This document shows, piece by piece, positions 1-5,810 of a stretch of DNA of 5,810 nucleotides. The notes under the pieces were generated by a model. It did no database searches. It was not told where the DNA came from and worked only from the letters and a program-made list of their open reading frames with translations. The translations under genes and the position numbers were made by a program. Location: the NCBI GenBank assembly GCA_029259675.1, contig JAJDES010000174.1, forward strand, positions 1 to 5,810. The letters are read 5' to 3'. Source of the DNA: Planctomycetota bacterium. GTDB taxonomy: Bacteria > Planctomycetota > UBA1135 > GCA-002686595. Within the stretch, counting starts at the first letter, position 1. Every line of letters begins with the position of its first letter.

Positions 1-1734
1 GCGGCCCGTTTCGGTGGCGCGCTCCAGGAACAGCAGCGCGAAGCAGGTGTTGGGCTCCGTCTCCCGATCGGGAGTGGGTGCGTCCCAGAAACCACCGGAT
101 TCCTGTGAAGCCAGTAGGGCGCGGGCCCCATCCCAATACCAATCGTGCGGACCGATGTGTCGCAGGTTGCCCAGGGCCGCCACCCGTTCGATTCCATAGA
201 GGTAGTAATAGAGCCAGCGCACGTCGAGTCCGGTGGAACCCGAGGGTTCGGGATTCTCGTGAACAGCAAAGTGCTTGCTCAGCCATTCCAACCCGCGCGC
301 GTGATCGGCTTCGAATTGCCCTTCGAGCCTCGAGGTGATCTTGCCCGTTTGCCGCAACTGCTCACGACAAACAGACAGCAGGGTCATGCCGGCGGCGGTC
401 ATGGAGCCAGTCGATGGATCGCCCGGCATGTACCCAAAGCCGCCGTCCGTGTTTTGATAACTGCGCACGTGGGTGACCAAACGCTGCCAGACTCGAAGCG
501 GAATCGGAATTCCGCGTCGCGCCGCCGCTCGCAGGCCCAGGGCTCCGAAGTGCGTGTTGGAAAGATCGGAGTCTCCGTCGGGATAGGCCCATCCGCCCCC
601 TTCCCAGTCCAGGATGAGATCTACCAGCTCCTCCATGGCCTCTTCGATGTTCAGATCGCCGATTCGATCGCCTTGCAGCGACCCCAGCGCCAGCAGTTGG
701 CATGCAGCCGAGTACGTCTTGGTCGGAGGCTGCACCTGTAGGAATTCGAAGCCGCGGCGGATGGCCTGGTGATCACTGGGAAGACCGGCTTCAAGTAGCG
801 TGTATAGGGCTAGGGATGTGATTCCATTGCGGAAAAGGTCGCTGTGATAGCGCCAAGATCCATCGAGATGTTGGGCCCTCAAGAGGAAGACAACGCCGCG
901 ATCGATAGCTTCGTTGATTCCAGCCTGTGCCTTCAATTGCTCGTCCAAATTGCGCTCGGTTCCGTGCATCAATTGGAACTGCCACCGACCGACTCGATGG
1001 GTCAATTGAACCAAAATGTGGTTGCGACCTTCGCGCAAGCGCAGCGAACGGGCGAACTGGTTGGGCCGAAACTGACGACTGCTCTTGGATTTGTCCTTCT
1101 TGCCCAGGGGCTTGCGCTCAAACAATAGTTCGCCGTTGAGCCAAAACTTGATCCCGTCACTTGCGCCGACCTCTATATCCACTTCGGCTTCTTGAGCGGC
1201 ATCCAAGCTGCGCCAGAGGTAGGCTCCGGTTTGAATGTCGGACCCGTCGCTGAGTTCCGTGAGGTCCATTCGGTTTTGGTCGGACCAAGGGGTGACTTCA
1301 TCGCCCAATTCGAGTTTCTTCCAAGCGACCAATTGCTCTGCAAAGCCCGCGTACTCGCGCTCGAGCTGCGGGCCTGCAGCGCCAGTGCACTGATCAACCA
1401 ATTCGCGCTCCAGTTCAATCGGACGAGCGGAGTCAGAACTCGATTCCAAGGTTTCCAGCGGCGCGAGTTGATGCCACGGCCCCCAGCTCAGCCCGCCCTG
1501 CAGGCGATGTGTCACTACGCGATTCGCTGAATTTGGCGTTGCGGCGAACAGAAGGCAAAGGCCTACGCCCAACGCAATGCGTGCCGTGCAGCTAGTTGCG
1601 CGAGTTAGCCGTGTTCGCGCCGCGGCGAGAGATGCCAATGCTTGCAACCTGTTCCCAATCGAAGTGAGGAAAGTGTGGAGGGGGCCCGTTGAGTTCTTGG
1701 GGCGAGAGCGAAGCCGCGCTTCGAACTCTACCAT
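1..1734 (-). CDS. Secreted squalene-cyclase-fold (prenyltransferase/squalene oxidase repeat) protein, 3' end missing
   Basis: An open frame of 578 codons runs from an ATG at 1734 to the left edge without a stop; the first upstream in-frame stop lies near 1875. After a basic N-terminal region (residues 1-50) comes a hydrophobic segment (about 53-66) followed by an ATPNSA-like cleavage region, so export or membrane anchoring is likely. Residues about 180-257 resemble the small beta-sandwich domains of planctomycete secreted proteins, with GASDGIKFWLNGEL (190-203) and LREGRNHILVQL (233-244). From about 270 onward are alpha/alpha-toroid repeats of the prenyltransferase/squalene oxidase type: QHLDGSW (288-294), GGGWAYPDGDSDLSNTHF (379-396), QNTDGGFGYM (427-436), GGFWD (547-551) and NTCFALLFLERAT (562-574). 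I know the last motif from near the C-terminus of planctomycete proteins of this class, so probably little is missing. I see no DxDD-type protonation motif, so terpene cyclisation is not supported; a structural or ligand-binding role is as likely. The start is uncertain: there is no clear Shine-Dalgarno and in-frame TTG codons follow at residues 30 and 33. It is transcribed divergently from the SGNH gene. Confidence 0.85.
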   Translation of the reverse strand, partial: MVEFEARLRSRPKNSTGPLHTFLTSIGNRLQALASLAAARTRLTRATSCTARIALGVGLCLLFAATPNSANRVVTHRLQGGLSWGPWHQLAPLETLESSSDSARPIELERELVDQCTGAAGPQLEREYAGFAEQLVAWKKLELGDEVTPWSDQNRMDLTELSDGSDIQTGAYLWRSLDAAQEAEVDIEVGASDGIKFWLNGELLFERKPLGKKDKSKSSRQFRPNQFARSLRLREGRNHILVQLTHRVGRWQFQLMHGTERNLDEQLKAQAGINEAIDRGVVFLLRAQHLDGSWRYHSDLFRNGITSLALYTLLEAGLPSDHQAIRRGFEFLQVQPPTKTYSAACQLLALGSLQGDRIGDLNIEEAMEELVDLILDWEGGGWAYPDGDSDLSNTHFGALGLRAAARRGIPIPLRVWQRLVTHVRSYQNTDGGFGYMPGDPSTGSMTAAGMTLLSVCREQLRQTGKITSRLEGQFEADHARGLEWLSKHFAVHENPEPSGSTGLDVRWLYYYLYGIERVAALGNLRHIGPHDWYWDGARALLASQESGGFWDAPTPDRETEPNTCFALLFLERATETGR

Positions 1735-2061
1735 GGGTGAACTAAGAGCATGAATGAGCGGCCTTGGGCGAAGCAAGGACAATGTAAGCGACGAGGTTGT
1801 GACCTTCCACGCAACGTGCGAGGATGGCCCATGCTTCGGATTTCGGCCAACGGATGCCGACCCTGACAAAACCGCTCAATGTTGCGGGGGCGTCCGCTAA
1901 GTTCACGGAAGCAAAGTTACGCCAACAGCATTCGCGTATGCTCTCTCCCGCACACGAGTCGGTTCCACTCGCACTTGTGCTGCTCACATTCGACCCACGT
2001 TAGAACCATTGCGAAAGCGAATCCGTCTATTGCCCTGTGCAGCCGGCGCCGGGGGTTATGA
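1735..2061. other. Divergent intergenic region, no convincing gene
   Basis: This 327-base stretch separates the starts of two divergent genes and so should contain both promoters. I could not identify a convincing -35/-10 pair on either strand, nor a stable hairpin, tRNA or direct-repeat array. A short minus-strand reading frame (about 1742-1987) crosses it, but its predicted product is Cys/Ser-rich, resembles no family I know, and has no good ribosome-binding site. The 3' end of the region supplies the G-rich ribosome-binding site of the SGNH gene. Confidence 0.6.
2051..2055 (+). promoter_or_regulatory. Probable ribosome-binding site of the SGNH gene
   Basis: A GGGGG run lies six bases before the ATG at 2062. 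It favours that ATG over the overlapping ATG at 2058, which is in another frame and too close to the G run. The match to GGAGG is imperfect. Confidence 0.45.
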
Positions 2062-3240
2062 ATGGCTGCGGTAAGGAAGTGGATTGTGCTGATTGGTTGC
2101 ATCGTGGCCTCGAGCCTTTCGGCGTGGTGGTTCTTCAATCAACAGCTCATGGAGGAGGGGGAAGTCTTCCGCCCAACCCACGAAGTGCTTGCCGAATGGG
2201 CCCGTAGAGTTCGCGAGCATGATGCCGATCTGAAATGGCTGCAAGAAAGTGGGAGATTGCCTCGTTTGGCTTTCACCGAAGCGGAAGCGAGGCGGCTCTT
2301 TCCGATCCAACACCACCAGAACGAATGGCATGCGCGATCCTATTTTGCGCGCAGACCGAATCTCGAGCTTCGGCGAAAGATGGAGGATCATCCGAGCGGC
2401 AGTTGGTTGCTTGAGACGAATTCCTTGGGCATGCGGCGCGCGGACGACCCATCCTCCGAGCAACCGGACTTGCGCGTGCTGGTTGTCGGGGACTCGCACT
2501 TAGACGGGCTACTCAACAACGATGAGTCCTTCGCGAGTGAATTGGAGCGTCGCTTGCAGCGTGCCCACAGTGGGCAATCCGTTGAAGTCTTGAACGCGGC
2601 TCGCGGTGGTTTTTCGCTCTATAGCACCCTTGGCGCCATGGAGCGTTTTCTCTATCTAAAGCCGGACTTGGTGATTGTCGGTGTGAGCGGGAATAACGAC
2701 TTCACCGACCTCTTGCAGTTGGGGCACATCTTTGATGGCGACGATATTGAACTTCGACAGGACTCCGAACTGAAAGTCTTGGGCGGAATCGCAGCCGAAT
2801 TAAGGCCGGCAGTAAGCGCTGGCTTCGGGGCCATGTACTACGGCAGGTTGCATCCGCAGGAGCTTGAATTCGGGGTGGCGCGGGCGAGCGCAATTTGTCG
2901 CGAAATGCAAAGCGTGGCCCACGCTGCCGAAGCTGAGCTCCTGTTTGTTTTTGTGCCGAGCCCAAGCGCGCTGAGTTGGCAGCAAGAACCAAATAGTTTC
3001 GCCGAAGTCAGGAAAATTCTTGGTTTGGGCGCGGAGCATCTCTTACGTGAACGAGAGCTTGCTCAAGGCTTTATTGAGGGCCTGCGATCAGAAGGCTGCC
3101 GGGTCCTGGACCTTGGCGTGGTGCTCGAAAGTGAGCCCGATGCCTTCTTTTGGCTGTCCAACTTTCACTTGAACATTGTCGGGCACAGGATGCTCGCCGA
3201 CGGTCTCGAGCCCGAACTTTCGTCGCAGCTTCAGAAATAG
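2062..3240 (+). CDS. Membrane-anchored SGNH/GDSL-hydrolase-like protein with altered catalytic triad
   Basis: This complete gene encodes 392 residues. Residues 6-25 form an N-terminal hydrophobic segment after MAAVRK, with no lipobox, so a signal anchor or uncleaved signal is likely and the catalytic domain should lie outside the cytoplasmic membrane. A helical, charged linker (about 30-135) precedes the SGNH domain. Block I is VVGDSH (141-146) with Ser145 as nucleophile; block II is NAARGG (178-183), where Gly183 probably serves the oxyanion hole; block III is GNND (210-213) with Asn212; block V is SNFHLN (366-371) with His369 as base. In ordinary SGNH enzymes an Asp stands three residues before this His (DxxH); here it is Ser366, with Asn367 next to it. 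The enzyme may use a Ser-His dyad, take an acid from elsewhere (Asp360 is nearby), or be inactive. Family members are esterases, O-acetyl-hydrolases or acyltransferases acting on lipids and glycans; the substrate cannot be told here. It is followed after 117 bases by the ferritin-like gene on the same strand. Confidence 0.88.
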   Translation: MAAVRKWIVLIGCIVASSLSAWWFFNQQLMEEGEVFRPTHEVLAEWARRVREHDADLKWLQESGRLPRLAFTEAEARRLFPIQHHQNEWHARSYFARRPNLELRRKMEDHPSGSWLLETNSLGMRRADDPSSEQPDLRVLVVGDSHLDGLLNNDESFASELERRLQRAHSGQSVEVLNAARGGFSLYSTLGAMERFLYLKPDLVIVGVSGNNDFTDLLQLGHIFDGDDIELRQDSELKVLGGIAAELRPAVSAGFGAMYYGRLHPQELEFGVARASAICREMQSVAHAAEAELLFVFVPSPSALSWQQEPNSFAEVRKILGLGAEHLLRERELAQGFIEGLRSEGCRVLDLGVVLESEPDAFFWLSNFHLNIVGHRMLADGLEPELSSQLQK

Positions 3241-3357
3241 CAAATCCGAACCTACGCGGTGGCCCCGAATCGGGTGCGTCGTGCTAGCTTTTGATAAGCA
3301 TTTCGGCGTCCACTGTTGCCGGGAGGAACCCGCTAACCCCAAACCGCAGGGATTTAC
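3241..3357 (+). other. Gap between SGNH and ferritin-like genes
   Basis: These 117 bases are long enough for an internal promoter or processing site. A short palindrome, CCCGAATCGGG at about 3264-3274, has a one-base centre and no following T run, so it is not a credible intrinsic terminator. A GGGAGGA at 3321-3327 looks like a strong ribosome-binding site but has no ATG, GTG or TTG at a suitable distance in the frame of the next gene. I infer read-through transcription from the SGNH gene is possible but unproven. Confidence 0.4.
3348..3352 (+). promoter_or_regulatory. Probable ribosome-binding site deciding the GTG start at 3358
   Basis: AGGGA lies five bases before GTG 3358. No ATG occurs in frame near the N-terminus (the next is codon 106), and the protein N-terminal to the first ferritin helix begins sensibly at this GTG, so the GTG start is favoured. 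Confidence 0.5.
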
Positions 3358-4161
3358 GTGAAGCTCGGATTCAAACTCGACCTGTATCGCAACCGATCGG
3401 TGTGGACCGATCCGAATCGAAGTTGGCGCACCCTCGAGGGCTTTGCGGCAACTGAGGAAGATGGCGGGCGCGATTTGATTGCCGCCGCAAGCCGAGTTGC
3501 GGACTTCGAATTGCGCGAGCATCTCTTGCGTCATGCCGATGATGAGCTGCGACACGCGCGGCTCTTCCGTGAACGCGCTGCGGAGATTCAAGCGGATTGC
3601 GGTTCGGCAAGCTCAAGTTCCGAAGCACCAGACAAACCCTACGACCTATCGCGTGGTCGCAAGGGGGTTGAGATGGATGCCCACGGATTTTTTAACGCCG
3701 GACTGTTTGATGAACTGGGTGAAGTTGACTACGTCGCCATGTTGCACGTGGCAGAAGAGCGCGCCGCGTACCTCATGGAGGTTCACCGCGAGCTAAACAA
3801 GGATGACGAGCGCACGGCCTTGATGTACGACGAAATACTCAAGGACGAGAAGTATCACATCGCCTACACCGGTCGGTTTCTGGATCGATGGCGTGAAGAT
3901 GGGCGCGGCGGAGAAGTGGACTCGGCCATGAAAGCAGCACGCAGCTCGCGCTTTTTGGGGGCCTGGAAGCGGCTCGGATTGCGATCTGCGGCCGGATTTG
4001 GGCGCGTGCTGCTGTATGTCTTTTACTGGACTCTGTGTTTGCCCTTTGGCATGGGTGCCAGCCGCTCCAAGCAACGCAGCGGATGGCGCGAAGTCGGCGG
4101 CTCAAACGGAAGTGACGTCAAGGCGAGCAAACCCGGCGCCGATCCGCTTGGGCAGTATTGA
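3358..4161 (+). CDS. Ferritin-like diiron-type protein with C-terminal membrane segment
   Basis: The gene encodes 267 residues and starts with GTG. The sequence shows a four-helix ferritin-like pattern with a complete set of candidate carboxylate/His ligands: Glu33/Glu34 (ATEEDGG) in helix 1, Glu63 and His66 (DDELRHA) in helix 2, Glu133/Glu134 (HVAEERAAY) in helix 3, and Glu164 and His167 (KDEKYHIAY) in helix 4. This E/ExxH/E/ExxH arrangement is that of diiron ferritin-like proteins, which include oxidases, oxygenases and iron-storage proteins. A Ser/Ala-rich loop (about 82-92) separates the two helix pairs. Residues about 214-231 (FGRVLLYVFYWTLCLPFG) are hydrophobic and probably sit in or on the membrane; the remaining 36 residues are hydrophilic, basic and apparently unstructured. 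Without an N-terminal signal the diiron domain is probably cytoplasmic. Its stop overlaps the start of the carbamoyltransferase homologue by one base, which suggests matched expression and possibly a complex. It is more likely a redox enzyme or a helper of that protein than iron storage, but the reaction is unknown. Confidence 0.82.
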   Translation: MKLGFKLDLYRNRSVWTDPNRSWRTLEGFAATEEDGGRDLIAAASRVADFELREHLLRHADDELRHARLFRERAAEIQADCGSASSSSEAPDKPYDLSRGRKGVEMDAHGFFNAGLFDELGEVDYVAMLHVAEERAAYLMEVHRELNKDDERTALMYDEILKDEKYHIAYTGRFLDRWREDGRGGEVDSAMKAARSSRFLGAWKRLGLRSAAGFGRVLLYVFYWTLCLPFGMGASRSKQRSGWREVGGSNGSDVKASKPGADPLGQY

Positions 4162-4163
4162 TG
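4159..4163 (+). promoter_or_regulatory. TGATG stop/start overlap (translational coupling)
   Basis: The stop codon TGA (4159-4161) of the ferritin-like gene shares its last base with the ATG (4161-4163) of the carbamoyltransferase homologue. No good Shine-Dalgarno precedes this ATG, so re-initiation by ribosomes finishing the upstream gene is the likely route of translation. Confidence 0.75.
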
Positions 4164-5810
4164 CGCATCCTGGGGATTTCCGCCTTCCATCGCGATGCGG
4201 CAGCTGCGCTGGTTGTTGACGGTAAGACTGTCGCGGCAGTTCAAGAGGAACGCTTCACAAGGCGCCGCTTGGATGCCGCGTTTCCAAAGCGATCGATCCG
4301 CGCCTGCTTGGATTTGGCCGGGCTGCAAGCGCGCGACTTAGACCGCGTTGTTTTCTATGAGAAGCCGTTGCGCAAATTTGAGCGCATTCTTGCGTGCCAA
4401 CTGAGGAGTTTCCCTCGCTCCGCTTCCTCATTTGCCGGGAGCATGTTCCTCTGGCTCGGAGATCGTTTGTGGCTGAAAAACCGCATTGCAAATGAGTTGG
4501 GGATTGAGCCCGACAAAGTGGCTTTCTGCGAGCATCAAAAGTCCCACGCGGCCTGCGCGTTCTTTCAAGCTCCGGTCGAGAACGCTGCTGTGCTTTGCGC
4601 AGATGACGCGGGAGAATGGGCCACGACGTCGCTGTTTGTCGGTCGCGGGCAAAGTTTGGAGGGCTTGGCGGAAGTGCATTTCCCACATTCGTTGGGATTG
4701 GTCGCATCCGCAGTCACCCAGTTTCTGGGGTTCGAACCGGGCGCTGAGGAAGGGCGCGTTTGGGACTTGGCGGAGTACGGAGAGCCGCGTTTCGCGAAGG
4801 AATTCGCGAGCTTGCTACTGCCGGAGGAGGGCGGCGCTTTTCGCATAGAAGAGCGAGCATTCCGCTATGTGCACGACACCAAGGTGTTGTGGGGCGAAGA
4901 ACTCGAGCAGCTCCTGGGACCCGCGCGGCGACCCGGCGGGCCCCTGCGGATGGGAAGTGATGACAACCGCGACGCCGATGTGGCGGCCAGCTTGCAGCAA
5001 GCCCTCGGCGACCGGGTCGTCGAATTGGCGCGTGAATTGCATCGGCGCACGGAGTTGCCGGACCTATGTTTCGTCGGTGAGCTGGCCACCAACCGCGCCA
5101 TCAATGCTCGCCTGCTGGAGGAGAGTCCGTTCGAACGCTTGCATGTTCCCGCAGCGCCGGCGGACGGGGGCGCCGCGCTGGGGGCGGCGCTTTGGTTGCA
5201 CGCTTTTGAAACCGGCGAACGCCCCGACGGGTTCGAAGCTAATCTCGGCGAGCCGCCGATCGGTGATGCGCTCGAAGGTGCGCAGGAGTTGAATGGAGAC
5301 GGGTCGACAAGCTTCCTTGCTAAGCGCTTGCTCGACGGCAGGCGCATGGCCTGGATGCATGGCCCTATGGAGCTTGCGCCGCACACCCTTGGTGCGCGCG
5401 GAATCCTGGTGGATCCGCGCCAAAAGGATGCGGCGAGGCGGTTGCTCGCTTGCGTGCAAGAAAGCGAGCCCTGGCTTGCTTGCAGGTATGTCGTTCCCGC
5501 GGAGCTGGTACACGAATACTTCGAACACCCTGCGGGCGTAGATAGTTTGTTGTCCCACGGCTTTGCGCAAGCTCGCCCAAGCAGCGCTTTTCCAAGCAAT
5601 TTTCGCACAGCGGTCGGCCCGCGCGGCAACGCCTGGATCCAATCGGTGGACCGACAAGGGCAGGCGGAACTGCACGAGCTATTGCACAGCTTTGGTTCCA
5701 GCGCGGGCGCGCCGTTGCTGCTGATGGCCGATTTTCGCCTGCGTGGTGCCCCGTTGCCGCGCACCGAGAACGAAGCCCATGATATTTTCTCACGCAGCGG
5801 GTTGGACGGC
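4161..5810 (+). CDS. NodU/CmcH/TobZ-type carbamoyltransferase homologue with degenerate active site, 3' end missing
   Basis: 550 codons are open from ATG 4161 to the right edge. The N-terminal Kae1-like domain is clear: MRILGISAFHRDAAAAL (1-17), QEERFTRRR (28-36), VVFYEKPLRKFER (63-75), EHQKSHAACAFF (124-135, keeping the HxxxH pair His125/His129), DDAGEWATTS (148-157), HFPHSLGL (173-180), VGELATN (305-311) and PADGGAALGAAL (333-344, keeping Asp335). The C-terminal YrdC-like domain is recognisable by HGPMELAPHTLGARGIL (400-416). Known members (NodU, CmcH, TobZ, SxtI) transfer a carbamoyl group from carbamoyl phosphate, through carbamoyl-adenylate, to a hydroxyl of a sugar or natural product. 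Here family-invariant positions are changed throughout: GEYK-MGLAPYG reads EEGR-WDLAEYG (196-207), AGGVALN reads VGELATN, GPRALG reads APHTLG, the KxRExFRPFAP region reads QESEPWLACRY (433-443), ARVQTV reads AWIQSV (491-496) and NTSFN reads MADFR (522-526). The frame is intact, so this is not a decayed pseudogene. I infer a non-catalytic or repurposed paralogue, translationally coupled to the ferritin-like gene. Confidence 0.85.
   Translation, partial: MRILGISAFHRDAAAALVVDGKTVAAVQEERFTRRRLDAAFPKRSIRACLDLAGLQARDLDRVVFYEKPLRKFERILACQLRSFPRSASSFAGSMFLWLGDRLWLKNRIANELGIEPDKVAFCEHQKSHAACAFFQAPVENAAVLCADDAGEWATTSLFVGRGQSLEGLAEVHFPHSLGLVASAVTQFLGFEPGAEEGRVWDLAEYGEPRFAKEFASLLLPEEGGAFRIEERAFRYVHDTKVLWGEELEQLLGPARRPGGPLRMGSDDNRDADVAASLQQALGDRVVELARELHRRTELPDLCFVGELATNRAINARLLEESPFERLHVPAAPADGGAALGAALWLHAFETGERPDGFEANLGEPPIGDALEGAQELNGDGSTSFLAKRLLDGRRMAWMHGPMELAPHTLGARGILVDPRQKDAARRLLACVQESEPWLACRYVVPAELVHEYFEHPAGVDSLLSHGFAQARPSSAFPSNFRTAVGPRGNAWIQSVDRQGQAELHELLHSFGSSAGAPLLLMADFRLRGAPLPRTENEAHDIFSRSGLDG

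Noticed and set aside
145..1530. Long plus-strand reading frames opposite the large minus-strand gene (145-741, 844-1128, 1192-1530)
   Set aside because: They are interrupted by stops and match no family, whereas the opposite strand is open for 578 codons with a signal segment and recognisable repeat motifs in the codon-matched frame; they are antisense shadows.
1742..1987. Minus-strand 81-residue reading frame in the divergent intergenic region
   Set aside because: No recognisable domain, no good ribosome-binding site, Cys/Ser-rich composition, and it lies where the promoters of both divergent genes should be. A real small gene cannot be fully excluded.
3264..3274. Palindrome CCCGAATCGGG after the SGNH gene as a terminator
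   Set aside because: The arms leave only a one-base loop and there is no T run after it, so a stable intrinsic terminator is not supported.
3284..3290. CTAGCTT before the ferritin-like gene as a -10 promoter element
   Set aside because: No recognisable -35 element lies 16-18 bases upstream, and the match to TATAAT is weak.
4865..5764. Minus-strand 299-residue reading frame opposite the carbamoyltransferase homologue
   Set aside because: Its product is Ser/Ala/Arg-rich low-complexity sequence with no family resemblance, while the plus strand encodes alignable carbamoyltransferase motifs across the same bases.
4161..5810. Frameshifted or decaying pseudogene as the explanation for the lost carbamoyltransferase motifs
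   Set aside because: The frame is uninterrupted for 550 codons, motif spacing is nearly normal, metal ligands are retained and changes concentrate at substrate-binding positions, which is unlike random decay.

Overview
The window holds four protein-coding genes and no recognisable RNA gene, mobile element or CRISPR array. The protein families suggest a Planctomycetota-like bacterium: a secreted squalene-cyclase-fold repeat protein ending in an NTCFALLFLERAT-type motif, a membrane-anchored SGNH protein and a NodU/CmcH-type carbamoyltransferase homologue. The moderately high GC content fits. This assignment rests on recalled family distribution, not on a search.

Layout. Positions 1-1734 (minus strand) carry most of a large secreted or membrane-anchored protein with an N-terminal beta-sandwich region and a C-terminal alpha/alpha-toroid of prenyltransferase/squalene-oxidase repeats; its 3' end runs off the left edge. 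A 327-base divergent intergenic region (1735-2061) follows with no convincing gene. On the plus strand come an SGNH/GDSL-hydrolase-like protein with an N-terminal membrane anchor (2062-3240), a 117-base gap, a ferritin-like diiron-type protein with a C-terminal hydrophobic segment (3358-4161, GTG start), and a NodU/CmcH/TobZ-type carbamoyltransferase homologue (4161 to the right edge, incomplete). The last two overlap by one base (TGATG), so they are probably translationally coupled.

How the genes may work together. The three plus-strand genes look like one functional unit. The carbamoyltransferase homologue is easily recognised by fold and keeps the Kae1-like metal-ligand pattern (HxxxH plus a later Asp). 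However, nearly every conserved basic residue of the carbamoyl-phosphate-binding C-terminal domain is replaced. It is therefore likely a pseudoenzyme or a repurposed paralogue, possibly partnering an intact carbamoyltransferase encoded beyond the right edge. The SGNH protein also departs from its family, having Ser where the catalytic-triad Asp of the DxxH block is expected. The ferritin-like protein keeps a full set of potential diiron ligands. The combination (membrane-tethered SGNH protein, intact diiron protein, degenerate carbamoyltransferase) is the most interesting content of the window; its substrate and product cannot be read from the sequence.
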